Assembly: GCA_947311845.1 (NCBI GenBank)
Contig: CAMZMU010000107.1
Span: 17,178,225 to 17,242,224 of the forward strand
Source of the DNA: Poa pratensis
Lineage: Eukaryota > Streptophyta > Magnoliopsida > Poales > Poaceae
DNA length: 64,000 bases
Reading direction: 5' to 3'
Below are positions 23,168-35,254 of the stretch, in pieces. Under the pieces are notes generated by a model. It was not told where the DNA came from and ran no database searches. It worked only from the letters and a program-made list of their open reading frames with translations. Every line of letters starts with the position of its first letter. The stretch's first letter is position 1. A program made the position numbers and the translations under genes.

Positions 23168-26100
23168 TTATTTATTTTTCCTCTTCCGAGCAACAGGAGT
23201 GGGAATTGGCGCGGCTTGTCTCGCAGTTGCAGTCGCAGGTGTCCTAATAATCAGGGCGCCGCCAGACGAGGCAGAAGGGCCACCAGATACTGTTGCTGGA
23301 GTGGCAGCCCGAGATGACTCAGCTCCTGAGGACTTTTCCTTTGACACCTTGCTCCCATCAAGATTGAATTTATCGAGATAAGTGCCCAAGTCTAAGTTAT
23401 CAACAAATTTTGTGGCATACCCGCGCATCCCTTTCCAGATATCGAAGTACTCGCTTATTGGCAGTTCAGTATCATCTGCGCTCATCGCCAGGCCGTGGCG
23501 AGCAACCTTGCCAACATCTATCTCTGGATAATATGCTCGAAGCAATGTCAAGACATGCGCGGCTCCGGCGCGAGCAGAGGATCGTTTCCAATCAGAGACA
23601 TAATGTGGAGCCTTGAGCAGTTTATTTATCCAATACTCGCAAGATGTTGGGCCATCAGTCGCAGGAGAGATTACCGTCATAACTTCCTTGGTAACCTTTA
23701 AGAAGCGCTGGCTGAAGTCAGACAGATATACCAGTTGATCCTTCAATTGGAGCGGGACACTGGGGCCTCAGGTCCTATGTCAAAGAAAGAAAAGGCAAGA
23801 AACAAGTCAGAGACTAACGTTGGTTACCCAAAATATGTATGATTAAAGGAATAAAAGACCAACCAGCAAGCTGCAGGACGGCTGATTTGACCATGGAGCC
23901 AAAACCCTCAAAGGCTTTGAGCAGCGAGTTATATTTTTCATCTCGCGCGGCGAGTTCCTTTGCGTGGTCTCCCTTCAGGCGATCAATCAATTCAGATTTA
24001 AGAGTCAGCCCTTCTCGCAAAGATCTAATGACCTCGTCTTTCTCCATGAGTCGCTGCTGCATATCAGCTTCAAGTTCTTTAAATTGCTCTTCGCAGGAGT
24101 CGAGTTGACCTTTGAGAGATTTTATTTCCTGATCTTGGTCCCTAATGACCTCATTATGCTGCTCCAGGCGAGACTGCATCATTTCAGGATGGTCTATGGA
24201 AATGCCTTTACCCTTTATTGAGCCAGAAGCATCAAGCAAGGACAGTTCACGCTGAAAACAAACAGAGCAAAACGCATAGGTAAATTATCCAGGAATTTGG
24301 GGGCTCGAGATTTGAAGCCAGGAAAAGAATCAACACCCCGTGCGATGACACAAGGTTTTGATCCTTGGGGGCTACGGTATATGTACCTGGCGACTTGAAG
24401 AAAATTGCTCAACTAAGCCGCGCAGCAGAGCAGCATGCTTGTCTCCAGCAGAAATTATGGCATCTGCGATTGACTTAGAACTATTTCCTGGAGCTGGAAT
24501 TCTATTTTCAGTAGATACCCTACCAGCAGCAGGAGTTGTGGATGGAGCTGCGACTGGAGTCGCGGCAGGAGCCGCGTCTGCAATACCTTCCTCCAGGGAG
24601 GGCCTTGGTTGAGTCGCACCATTACTGTTTCCCACGTTTTCATCAGCAGCATCATCCTCGCTCATAGCTTGCTGAGAAGAAGTGGGATGGGAATTAGACT
24701 TGGTAGCCTCTTCAGACATAGCCCTGCAAAACATTGATGGGTTAATAAGCTGACCTAGCAGAGCCGCAACATTGAAAAGAAGGCGAACCATACCCAGAGG
24801 CGACACGGATACTCTTCATCAGGCAACCAGAGGAAGGAGAAGATAAACCTTGCAAATCTGAACCTACAGAGTATGAAAAGAAGTAGTGATCAGCAATTCC
24901 TTGCCAGAAATACGTAAAACAAAAAGAAAAGGAGAAGAGTCGCAAACAATTACCCGAGCTTATTGAGAAGCAATCCTTTGCAACAGCCTCGGAAGAAAAA
25001 GTAGCCTTGTTGGGATCAGCGAGTTTTAAAGATTTGGCAGCTCTTGTTTCTGCTAGTAACGCCAAGGCTTTGCGACGTTTCTCAGGCTGCGCGGGGTCTT
25101 CTGAGCTCTGGCATAAAATACGTTTCGAGGACCTGCGAGGCACCTCAGGAAGTTCCAGGAAAGGTGTATTTGGAGTCGAGGACAAAGAGCGTCGGCCATT
25201 TGTTGTTCCTCTTCAGAAGCACTACCCTCGTGCATAACTGTATCTTCGCCAAAGGCTGCGGCTTGTTTTGACGACTCAGCCGCGGATCCTTGGTTCAAGT
25301 CGACGTCCTCTGAGGAAGAACCCAGAAATAGGGATCGATCTGAAAAGGAGCTCAGGTCAGAAATAATTAATTTTGGAGAAGGAATTTTCGAGGAAACAGT
25401 GACAAGTAAACATTACCACAAAAGGCTTGTGCTCAGCCCAGAAGGGAGCAAGTCCGACGTTGTCATACGAGTCAATATCCTCGTCCGTCACTCGGCGAAT
25501 GAAATTTATCCACTCCCCTTTGTCCCAATCTTCAGGGCAAGTACGATCGACGTCGTTTGCATGACAAGTGAAATCCACCATAAGCCGCGAGCGGCGACTC
25601 ACAGGCTGAACTCGCCACTTAGTCCAGCAAGATATGAGATCTAATCCAGTGAGACCATGGAGTGTCAGCGCTCTCACCTTGTCTAAAGGGATTCGATAAA
25701 GGGTAACGAAGAAGGATCAGGTTTGGAAGACAGAGCATCGGTAGCCTCGAAGGGAAGAGGAGACCAAAGAGGAGAGGAATTTCACCCTCAGGAGAAGTGT
25801 TTTTACAATAGAAGAATGTCCTTTGCCACTCCTTGATTTTCTTGGCAAGAGTTAGTTTTGGGAAGATACTACCCCTACGGCGTTGGAAGGAAATGGCGCC
25901 GCATTGGAGAAAAGGACCATCTGTGGTTTCCCTTTGACTATTGCAATTGAAAAGAGCAAGCCAGAAATCTATTGAAGGCGGGATACCCAGATAATCTTCG
26001 CAGAGGACGTGGAAGTTGCTCACTTGCAACATCGAATTAGGGCCAATATCATGGAAGCGGAGACCTAACCGCTGCATCAAGGAGCGGAAGAAGAGAGAGC

Positions 26101-26296
26101 CCGGGGGCTTGAACCCGCGCTCAACATGCTCCGCAAAAATCACTACTTCTCCTGGTTGAGGATTGGGGATTACCTCCTCACCAGCCGCCCGCCATTCGCA
26201 TTGATCTTTTGGCGGAAGAAGGCCCCGTGCAGATAGGGATTCCAGGAAATCTTCGTCGACCCACGAGCCTTCCCAGTTGCACTTGCGGCGAGACAT
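23168..26296 (-). CDS. Antisense multi-exon gene of the nested Gypsy element
   Basis: The longest minus-strand frames read in order as one protein split by probable introns: an N-terminal block starting MSRRKCNWEGSWVDEDFLE at 26296; a block around 25400-25640; Ser/Pro-rich linkers (24370-25250); a coiled coil (23814-24239, repeated LEQHNEV, LKGQLDS, MEKDEVIRSLREG); and a C-terminal block with YVSDWKRSSARAGAAHVL ending in a basic tail, ARKRKNK. The N-terminal block resembles the grass domain called putative gypsy-type transposon (PF04195), as I recall it. The outer element has a counterpart with the same order. Antisense genes of this sort are known in plant Gypsy elements, but their role is unknown. 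Exon borders are not resolved. Confidence 0.65.
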
Positions 26297-26638
26297 TTTT
26301 CTCAGATCGATGGAGATATCCACCGAAGGATTGTGAGTACGAGAAGCGAGATTGGAGGCGGCGGAAAGGAGTAGCGGATGCGTAATGCAGGACTTGATGC
26401 AGAACGCTGGGGAAAACGATGAGCCAAGATAAATAACCCAGACGCGGAAGACGTTTAGATCTGAAAATCAACCGTCAAGCAGGATAAGTCGCGTTCTTGA
26501 GCCGCCAAGAAGAGTTATAAGCCGCAGATTGGAAATAAGAAAATTGGAGTTCAGCTGGGATAATTCACGTGCGCGGCTCAGGGGTTTGTTAAGACGAAGG
26601 AGCCTTCACTCGAAATCCAAGCTAAACTTGGGGGCTAA

Positions 26639-27153
26639 TGTCGGGGGAATACTTTCTGGATTAACCCGCGGCCCAGTGCGACTTAACTTACTCGCACGGA
26701 CGAAGGCCCACTTGGGAGCAAGCCCAATATTGAACCGCCATAAGGGGAAAGATCTAGAAGACATATCCCGGAGGACGTGAAGACCAAGTAGTCTCCGAGT
26801 AGGCCTCTGTGGATGTATTCCTTATGGGGGAAGTTTCCTTTTGTAACCTAGCGAGCCTCTGTGTATATAAAGAGGACTCGCAGGACTTAGAGCGGGTCAA
26901 GCTATCAAGCCCAAACCCTAGCTCATACGGCGAGTACCAGATCGGATCGCCTCCATTGTAACACCTCGATTATCATATCAATACCAATCTAGGGTAGGCA
27001 GGAAGTAGGTCTTTTACCTCACATTGAGGGGGCCGAACCTGGGTAAATCTGTGTTGATCTTTGTTCCTGCGATCCCAAGCTCGGAGATGCTTGACTCGCA
27101 TAATCCCACACCTACGAAGTCATCTATGACACCTGACGTGACAAACCACGACA
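26639..27153 (+). repeat. 3' LTR of the nested Gypsy element
   Basis: Preceded by a purine-rich tract ending CTTGGGGGCTAA. Matches the 5' LTR apart from homopolymer lengths at 26826-26830 and 27146-27147. Confidence 0.95.
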
Positions 27154-28494
27154 ACGCCCGCCAGCCAAAGTCGACATCGCCAACCCGCCATCATCAGACG
27201 CAATTCTGGTGGCGGTAACCCAAGAAACAAACAACTGGAGGGAACCCTACATCGAGTTCCTCACCACCAAAAAGCTGCCAGCCGACGAGGTCCTAGCACG
27301 GCGAGTCGTGCGCCGGGCCTCAGCTTACACCATCATCAACAGCGAGCTCTACAAACGCAGCACATCGGGAGTTTTCCTCCGCTGCGTCGAGCCGGAAGAG
27401 GGAAGGCGCATCCTTCATGAGATCCACTCGGGAGATTGCGGCCACCACGTCGGCGCTCGCAACCTGGTCGCCAAGGCGTTCAGGCACGGTTTTTTCTGGC
27501 TCTCTGCTCATCAGGATGCAGTCGACATCGTCCGTCGGTGCATCGGGTGCCAGAAGTACGCCCGGCAGGATCACCTACCCGCCGCGGCTCTGAAGACCAT
27601 CCCTCTGACATGGCCATTCGCAGTCTGGGGAATAGACATGGTGGGCAAGTTCAAGACAGCTCGCGGTGGCATGACACATTTGCTCGTCGCAGTCGACAAG
27701 TTCACCAAATGGGTCGAAGTTGAACCTATCAAGAAACTCGACGGCAAGACCGCAACCAAGTTCCTCCAGAAGCTCATCTTCCGATTCGGCTACCCGCACA
27801 GCATCATCACTGACAACGGTACAAATTTTGCCGAAGGAGAGATGAAGGCCTTCTGCAAACAAAAAGGCATCCGTCTCGACTTGGCGTCCGTCGCCCACCC
27901 GCAATCAAACGGGCAGGCGGAAAGAATGAACCAGACAGTGCTAGCCGGGATCAAGCCGCGACTTCAAGTTCCACTGGAGCGAACACCGGGTTGCTGGCTG
28001 GACGAGCTACCAGCCGTACTCTGGGGCATCAGAACGACTCCAAACCGTTCCACCGGCTACACGCCATTCTTCATGGTGTACGGGGCGGAAGCCGTCATGC
28101 CGACCGACCTCGAGCACGACTCGCCTCGGGTCGCCCTCTACAACGAGGAAGAAAATGAAGAAGCCCGCCTATCGGCGTCGACCTCCTGGAAGAAGCTCGC
28201 GAACTCGCACTCTCCAGGACGGCGATATATCAGCAAAGCCTGCGCCGCTACCACAGCCGCCGGGTTAGAAGTCGCTCTTTCCAGGAAGGCGACTTGGTTC
28301 TTCGGCTCATCCAAAAGTCGAAAGGGATGCACAAGCTCTCGGCACCATGGGAAGGACCGTTCGTCGTTAGCAAAGCGATGGGCAACGGCTCCTACCACCT
28401 CGTCGACTTGCGTGAGCCGAACAAAAGCTCCAAGTCGGAAGAGGAGACCAAGCGTCCATGGAACATCAGCCTGCTTCGCCCCTATTATACATAG
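27154..28494 (+). pseudogene. Integrase of the outer Gypsy element (pol continues after the nested insertion)
   Basis: Catalyses insertion of the element's DNA copy. The zinc-binding region shows H-x3-H and C-x2-C (HVGARNLVAKAFRHG region, then CIGCQKYAR near 27540). The core has WGIDMVGKF (first Asp), TDNGTNF (second Asp) and QAERMNQTV (Glu). The open frame runs to about 28130. Beyond that the reading shifts to another frame, which carries the C-terminal tail with KLSAPWEGPFVVSKAMGNGSYHL and WNISLLRPYY, ending at 28494. The catalytic triad is intact; the tail is separated by at least one frame break. Confidence 0.9.
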
Positions 28495-29093
28495 TATCCA
28501 TTGTAATACTGTGTAATCAATCAAGGAAATAAAGTCGATACACACCCGGCACGCTCGGGGGCTATCGTTTCGATTCAATTATGCTTTCGAGTCTTTATTC
28601 TTCCTACTCACACGTTATATGATTGATGGGTTGTCAAAGAGAGCCGGATGCCACGATGCGCGGCTCACCACTGGACCCCCTGCTCACGAAGCAAAATCAC
28701 AAAAATTGTTGTTTTCTCCCAAGTCGTCAGCTACCCGCACAAAGTGAAGAAGTAGTGCAGCCGGTTCAAACCTAACTTGACAATGAAGCCGCACTCGGAC
28801 TTTGTCACCATGGGTACCGCGCGCGTCACGAAAAAATCACGCGAAGCACACTTGGCGAGGTCGCACGATCGACTAGCTTACAAAACAAGCGAAAAACAAA
28901 CAAAGTGACGGAAAGCGCACAAAAAACAAGCATGGGAGTGCCAAAACAAACATTAATAAGCCGCAGAGGCGCACGCTGAAACGCGACCCGGCACATATCA
29001 TACTTGTTTCATTACATAATATTTTTTCGCCCGCAGGCGACAAACCCTAACTACTTCAAAATAACCCCTCTTTTGAAAGCAGGGGAGCAAACT

Positions 29094-32000
29094 TCAAGAC
29101 GGAGGAGCCGCCCGAGCAGAAGACGTCGACGCCTCGTTCGTCGCAGCCGGCGGTGGCAGAGCTGAAGCCCTTTCGAAAAGGTACTCCGACGCCGGCTCCC
29201 TGTCCGCCACCTCGCCAAGGTCGTTGCCCTCAGGCACCACGTCGAAGACGAAGTCGTCGTGGTCGACCATCTTGGCAGCCCGGCAGGCGTAAGGGGCGCA
29301 GTACTGGAGCACCGGCTGCAGATCGATCTCCCGGCCGCTGCTATCGGTGGGGATGCTGGCCGTGATCTTGTCCACGTTCGTCTGCCTATACCGGCCTCGC
29401 ACAAGCCCGAGGGCAATGCACGCGCCGGCTCGGGCCGACGACTCCCGCACCCAGGTGATCACCTGGGGCATCAGCTCCAGAACCCGCAACACCTTGCAGA
29501 CGGGTGCGGGGACGCCTTCCTTGGGCGACAGCATCTGGACGACCTTGCTGGCCCGGCCGTGAACGTCACGGGCGAAGACTCCGAGCCGGTGGACATGCTC
29601 CGAAGCCGTCAGGCCAGCCGTCTCCTCGCCTGCTCAACAAAACAAAAATCAACAACAAGGCCACAAGTCAAGTAGGCACAAACTGCAAAGGGTCGCATGA
29701 AATCTTTACCCCAGATGCCAACGGCGAGGGTGGCAAGCCGCTCGGTCAGCTCCTTCATCTCGCGCTCAGCCTCGCCGGATTTGCGCTCGAGCTTCTCGAG
29801 GTCCTCGCCGTACCCCTTGGTCGCCTGGGTGAGGGCGGCGTCCGCCTCCTCCTTCTGCTTGCTGAGCCGCTCGCAGGATTCCTGCACCGCGGCAAACGCC
29901 TGCGTGTGCCGGCTCTCCTGCGCGGCCAGCAGTTGCTGGTGCTCAGCGACGGAGATGAAGCCGTCGCGCGCCTTCTTCAGCTCCTCCTGCAGGCGGCGGG
30001 TCTCCTGCTGTTCGGCTTCGAGGAGCCAGGACAGCTCCTGCAGTTCACAAAAACAATATCAAGAAGAGGCATGGGGGCTACGCCACGGGTTACCTCTACA
30101 CCAACATTTGCTAACCCGGGGGCTAGCCCCAACAAAAAAAAAATAATACGCCGGGTCAGGAACCCGGGGGCTACGTTCCGAGTGGCATACACACCCGCCA
30201 CCGGCCTGCCTCTACATCGACATTGGCAAACCAAGGACTACACTATTCGCCAAACTTTGCATCCAGAAAACTATGAAGACCCAAGCCGCTTTCTACGAAC
30301 GCGACTCGGGCCTTGGGGGCTACATATACGCTACGGACGCAACAGGTGCAAGAAGGATTCTACGTACCTGGTGCGCATCCATCGCTGTCTGGATGGCGGC
30401 TCGGAAGTCAGGCCGGGGCGCAGATGCACCCGGGACGGAGCTCGGGGGCTGGGCAGTCAGCCCACCCGACGAGGAAGCCGTCGCGGTGGCGCGGGTCGTC
30501 GTCACCACCAGCGCCGTCTCCGGCTGAGGCGTGGCATCCACTGTGCCAGCCGGCACGGTGTCATCAATAGTGGCCCCCTCGGGTCGAGGGGGCACAATAA
30601 CTTCGTCGCCTCCGCCGGTGGAAGGCGGAGGACTCGGCGCTCTCGTGGTCGGCTCCGCGACGTGCGCGGCAGGCTCCGCCCGCTGGGAGTCGCTCTCCAG
30701 CGCGTCCTCCATGTCACTGAGGGACGCGTCCTCAGCCCTGCGACACTCGCACGGGTCAAACTCAAGATAGCGTTTCCAGTGGAACTTTGGATGAGGATCA
30801 GCAGCAGACCTGTCACCCGCAGGTGGAAGAGTTGAGGTCCGAACTCCTCGGAAGCGAGGCGCAGGCGGCGAGTCGGCGCGAGCCCTCGCAGGGATGTCCC
30901 GCAAGGCCTTCTGCCTCCGCTCGGCAACGACGGTGCGCTGCACGGCAGCCCCAGCCGATCGCTCCGGTCGGCGGCGTCGGGTTCGCCGACTTGGAGCGTT
31001 TGGAGTTGGGCCCGGCGTCCTCAGCCGCAGGCCTACGCCTCCGCCGGATGCGGAGCGGCTGATCATCTTCATCATCATCTTCAGCAGGCGCCGGGTTCTT
31101 GGACCCGGCGCGTTCTTCTCTTCCTTCTTCTCCTTCCTCCTCATCCTCAGACAGGATGGGGATCGGTTGGCGGGAGGAGAAGGCGGCTTCGTTGCCCATG
31201 GTGGCGCTGTCGGCTTCGTCGTCAGAGTCGCGCTCGACGACGTCGTTGGGGCCGGCAAGCACCGTGGGAGCGTCTCCGCGGATCGGAGGCAACCCAACAA
31301 GCGACCGAAACTCCTGAATTCGACAAAGCAGGAGGATCGGTATAAAAAGACCAAGAAAAGGAAAGTGCTTCGAATCGTCAAGCAAAGGGACTCACCTCAG
31401 GAGCCGGATGCTTGGCGGAGTAGGCCTCCAGGCCGCCCACGATCCACTCGGGGGCCGGGTGGACCGTGACACGCTTCATCCGCAGCGTGAATTGCTCTAC
31501 CGACTCGAACAATGTCGGGTCATGGCGCTGCGGGTCCTTCGTCCCCTTGTACTCGCAGATCAGCGAGGGCCGGTGCTGCAGAGGCGCGATCTTCCTCTTC
31601 ACCCAGGTGGCGATGAGGTTCAGACCCGTCAGCCCTCCGTTCTTCAGCTCCTGAAGCCGCGCCATCAGCCGGCGCACCATGGGCAAGTCGGCGTCGCGCG
31701 GCAGCTCTTGAAGGTTGCGAGGCCGGCTCGGCGATGGCGAGAAGCAGGGGATCCCGATCTCGCCGTCAGGCGCCGGCTCCCGCATGTAGAAGCCCGACTT
31801 CCTCCAATACACTTTGGAGGGGAGGCCGAGATCCAGGTAGTCGACGTCGCCGCGGACCTGGAAGTTGAGGCCGCCGCAGGGCGCCATGTCGCCGCCCTTC
31901 CCCAGCTTGCCGTGGAAATCCACAGCCACAGCGGGAAGAACGGGGCGCACCCGAAGTAGCCCTCGCACTGGGTGACGAAGCTGGCAAGATGAAGGATCGA

Positions 32001-32261
32001 GTTGGGCGTCAGGTCATGCACCTGAAGCCCGTAGAAGTCCAAGAATCGCCGGAAGAACTCCGACGTGGGGAAGCCCAGCCCGCGCTCGAGGAACGCGAGG
32101 AAGGCGACGAACTCGCCCGGCGATGGCCGCGGGCGAGGATCCGCGGAGGCGATGCGCCACCGACGCTCCGACGCCGGCGGCAACAAGCCCTCGTTGGCGG
32201 CTTGCTCCAGCGCCTGCGCCGTCACCGACGACCTCTCCCACTTGTTCTTGGGCGCCACCAT
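29094..32261 (-). CDS. Antisense multi-exon gene of the outer Gypsy element
   Basis: Minus-strand blocks in order: an N-terminal domain from MVAPKNKWERSSV at 32261 (GFPTSEFFRRFLDFYGLQVHDL, then VDYLDLGLPSKVYWRKSGF and LTGLNLIATWVKRKI); an acidic and basic nuclear-type linker at 30810-31385; a Pro/Thr/Ala-rich linker (30320-30770); a coiled coil at 29690-30050; and a C-terminal block with MPQVITWVRESSARAGACIAL ending at 29094. Stop-containing gaps with GT-AG borders separate the blocks. A frame break near 31916-31918 is one base missing from an A run. The domain order matches the antisense gene of the nested element. The N-terminal domain fits the PF04195 type as I recall it. Function unknown. 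Confidence 0.68.
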
Positions 32262-32986
32262 CTTGGCTGGAAAGAGGCGGAGGAGCAAGAGTGTCCAATG
32301 GCTGCGGCGGCGATGCGGCGAAGAACTCAGGCGCGAGCTGCTCGAGAGGGTGGCGGCGAGCGCGAGGAAGAAATGGAGAATGAACTCACCAGCCGCACTC
32401 CCCTGCCGCTTTAATAGGCACGGTGAGTGGAGCCGTTACCGCAGTAAATGGCGCCGCCCACGTCGTCCACGTCGCCCACTATCGCCACGTCGCACGACGT
32501 CTCGATTCCCGCGCGACGCCTCGGTTTCCACGGGAGCGTGCCGAAAAATGTGGCTCAGATTCGGCCACGTCGCTCTGTCACGACGTTGTGGACCGATGGA
32601 TCGGGCGCGTGCGGGTCAAGGAGCGTCATCGTTGTCACTGCTCCATCCCGAGGTGGAGGCAGTCGATGCGCCGTCAAGTCCCATCAATCGACTCGGCGCC
32701 AGACAGACAAACACTACAGGACAAACGGTCAAAGATGCCGTGACGTCAGACGGAGAAAGCAAGGAGACAACCCGCACCGAGGCGAGTCGGGATGGCAAAC
32801 GTCCCGACGGGCACAAGCCGGCATCAAACAAAAACTTGAGTTAGACCGGGCGTTAAAAGCCAAAATCCACCACTCCGAGCCGTTGTTTTCTTTTCTCTGT
32901 TTCAGGGGTTCGTTCAACGACACGGCCCGGCATTCGCAAGACGAAGACCAAGCCGGAGACGAGTCCCTGACGAACTCGGGGGCTAA

Positions 32987-33518
32987 TGATGGGGGGATGC
33001 CCAACCGGGTAGGCCCAGAACCCCGAGTCGGCCTTCAAGTCGGGTGGCCCAAAGCCCACCCGGTGTACATCTTCCAGGATACCGGGTCCCGAGGATCCCG
33101 GTATGACGGCTCGGGGAGGCGGCAGCAGATATCTTCGAATCAGTCTGCGATTATGTATCCCGAAGAGTGCGCTCCACGAAGCCGCACTTGTAGGCAGGAT
33201 AGCTAGCGCAGCCAGCGGAACCCGTCATTCCCTGTAAACCCTAGCCGGCTCCCTATATAAAGCCGGCAAGGGGCAACCCTAGAGACGGACTCATCTCATT
33301 CGATAGCCTCCGGAGCACCCGCAAGCTCTGGTGCGCACACCATTGTACACCCCATTCAGATCCAAATACATACAAGCAGGAGTAGGTCTTTACCTCATAC
33401 AGAGGGGCCGAACCTGGGTAAACTCTGCGTGTGCAACCTCTCTGTGAATCCTACGTCGCCTGGCTCACACCCGAGTTAAGCCACCCCGTATGGTATCTGC
33501 CGTGATTACCCCACGACA
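32987..33518 (+). repeat. 3' LTR of the outer Gypsy element
   Basis: Matches 13727-14260 with about eight substitutions and two or three one-base indels. A purine tract ending ACTCGGGGGCTAA precedes it and would be the plus-strand primer. Confidence 0.95.
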
Positions 33519-33917
33519 TATACTGCAGTCTGCAGTTCAACCCAAGGAATGCAGGGGTCCTTGTATTTGTAAGCCGCCGCCCGTTGTCCCCTTTTATTTG
33601 TATATAAGTTCTGCTTTGAATCGCTTCTAATTTCAAAATATTAGTTTAGTTTAGTCCAGAATTACTGTTCTATGTGACGATGTGATCTACTCTCGCACGT
33701 CGATATGAAGCAGAAATTGTTGTTTTTCTTATAGCAATAGCATTTTATTGTCAAGTCTGATTTTTTTGTAAATGGACAAATTTGTGATGAAGTTGCTGTC
33801 AGAACCAAATGCTGCAAATTATTGTCTACATAGCTGTGTTCTCAAAGGAAGTTTTTGTCACATTAGTAAAGCTTGACATCACAGAGTTTGGATCCTGGCT
33901 CCGCCACTGAAGTCACG

Positions 33918-34395
33918 CACAGCTTGGACCAACGCCGCACGGCCTAGCTCCACCATTTTGAGGTTCAAACGGGGCGATCATGCTAGGGTTGGCAATGTAG
34001 TCCCTGTCAAAGCCGATGTGGTTGCAATCATTGCTTAGGTGCTCCGAGCCCACGAAGCATTGCCATCCATGCTCTCTGTGACTCCTTTGGTGACCCCGGT
34101 GACATATAAATTGTCATTTCACAGGGCCACCAATCTTTCGACCTCGTTCTCGTCCTCGTCACCTTTACGTGTGAGGAGATCGACGAGGTACCACTTCCGC
34201 TGCTCCAACCATCGACCCGTCTGCTTCACCACAACCCTGAGACCCTCAATCATCTTGGCGTTGTTTCTCGTCATGGGCGAAGCGTAAATACATTAGGGAG
34301 TATATGGAACCTCTATGGATAAATCGATGTGCAACAAATTGTATCGGTCAATAGCGGACCTAGAGGGTGAGTAAGAAAGAAATCATTACTTTAAA
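33918..34395. other. Flank of the hAT insertion, unrecognised coding-like relic
   Basis: Together with 13030-13101 this is the pre-insertion host sequence. On the minus strand 34287-34140 reads without a stop (MTRNNAKMIEGLRVVVKQTG and on), then breaks. I do not recognise it. It may be a gene or transposon remnant. Confidence 0.25.
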
Positions 34396-35254
34396 ATCAC
34401 AACGAAGTAGTGAGTTAAGATGAGGGATATTGGTACCGTTAAGAAGATCTTAGGTATGTATATTGTCAGGGACAAAAATTATGGTTTGTTATTTTTTAGT
34501 CAGCAAAGTTACATTCAGAAAAAAATTCATTGTTTTAACATGCATGATGCAAAGTCTCTTAGTACTCCAATTGCTTCTCATTTCGAATTTATGATCTCAC
34601 TGTCCTAGTACGGATGATAAGTTTGAGTACATGACATGGAGTTGCATATTCTAGTGTTGTTGGTTCTTTAATGTATGCCATGATCTCTTATCGTCATCAT
34701 TTATCATATGATATGAGTTTTGTTAGTACATACATGTCTAATCCCAATAAAAAACATTAGAAGGGTTGTTCAATGGAGTTTCAGGTACCTTCGTGAGTCT
34801 TCTAATGCCGGGTAAGGGCCTAGTTGACTTTGTGGATTCAGATTTTGCTGCCTATTTAGATAATGGGCGGTCACTCGAAAGTTATGTGTTCACTATTGGT
34901 GGTTGTGCCGTGATCACAGCTAATTGTTGCCCAGACTAACACAGAAGCAGAATACATTGCTATTGCGGAAGCATGTAAAGATCAATTTGGTTGAAAGGTC
35001 TGTATGTGAGCTATGTGGAAATAATTCCTGCATTGCTCTATTTTGTGAAAATCAGAGTGTCATATATCGATCTTACTAAGGAACAAATGTTTCATAAAAA
35101 AGCACATGTTGATGTCAAATACCATTACGTTCGAGATATTGTTGCTCAAGGTAAATTGAAGGTATGCAAGATTGGTGCTCATGATAATCCTACAGATATG
35201 ATGACAAAGCTAGTTCGTGTTGGTACGCTTGAGATTTGCGCTTACTTGGTATAA
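34396..35254 (+). pseudogene. Decayed Ty1/Copia reverse transcriptase and RNase H fragment
   Basis: The end of a copia RT is readable (VKKILGMYIVRDKN, HDAKSLSTPIASHFEF at 34420-34600), then RNase H pieces in shifting frames (VDFVDSDFAAYLDNGRSLESYV near 34815, and HVDVKYHYVRDIVAQGKLKV with DNPTDMMTKLV near 35100-35215). Many stops and shifts are not tied to homopolymers, so this copy is old. It is distinct from the copia element at 36099. No LTR was recognised around it. Confidence 0.8.

Larger units (their letters stand above)
19318..27153 (+). mobile_element. Nested non-autonomous Ty3/Gypsy element lacking RT, RNase H and integrase
   Basis: ACGCC is duplicated at 19313-19317 and 27154-27158. 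Each LTR is 515 bases, begins TGTCGGGGG and ends ACGACA. The interior has a primer site identical to that of the host element, gag, a protease domain, then only a remnant of the RT entry motif (KKWRMCI near 22410) before non-coding sequence and a minus-strand gene. RT, RNase H and integrase are absent. The LTRs show no substitutions and only two homopolymer length differences, so the insertion is recent. Mobility would need proteins from a relative. Confidence 0.93.
13727..33518 (+). mobile_element. Ty3/Gypsy LTR retrotransposon, full length, interrupted by a second Gypsy element
   Basis: TATAC is duplicated at 13722-13726 and 33519-33523. LTRs of 534 and 532 bases begin TGATGGGG and end CCACGACA. 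Order of parts: 5' LTR, primer site, gag, protease, reverse transcriptase, RNase H, [inserted element 19318-27153], integrase, an antisense gene, a purine tract ending GGGGGCTAA, 3' LTR. Protease-RT-RNaseH-integrase order makes it Ty3/Gypsy. The LTRs differ by about eight substitutions plus small indels, so this insertion is older than the nested one. Several frame breaks are one-base homopolymer losses. Confidence 0.95.
13110..33909 (+). mobile_element. hAT transposon (non-autonomous, about 1 kb) split by the Gypsy nest
   Basis: The left end is CAGTGGCGGAGCCACG at 13110 and the right end is the inverse, CTGGCTCCGCCACTG, finishing at 33909. The eight bases AAGTCACG occur on both sides (13102-13109 and 33910-33917), the size expected for hAT. 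The element's own sequence is 13110-13726 plus 33519-33909. The ends match those of the copy at 57922-59645, which carries a hAT transposase, in the opposite orientation. A small palindrome (CTGTGTAGTC and GACTACACAG) lies about 25 bases inside the left end. No coding sequence remains. Confidence 0.88.
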
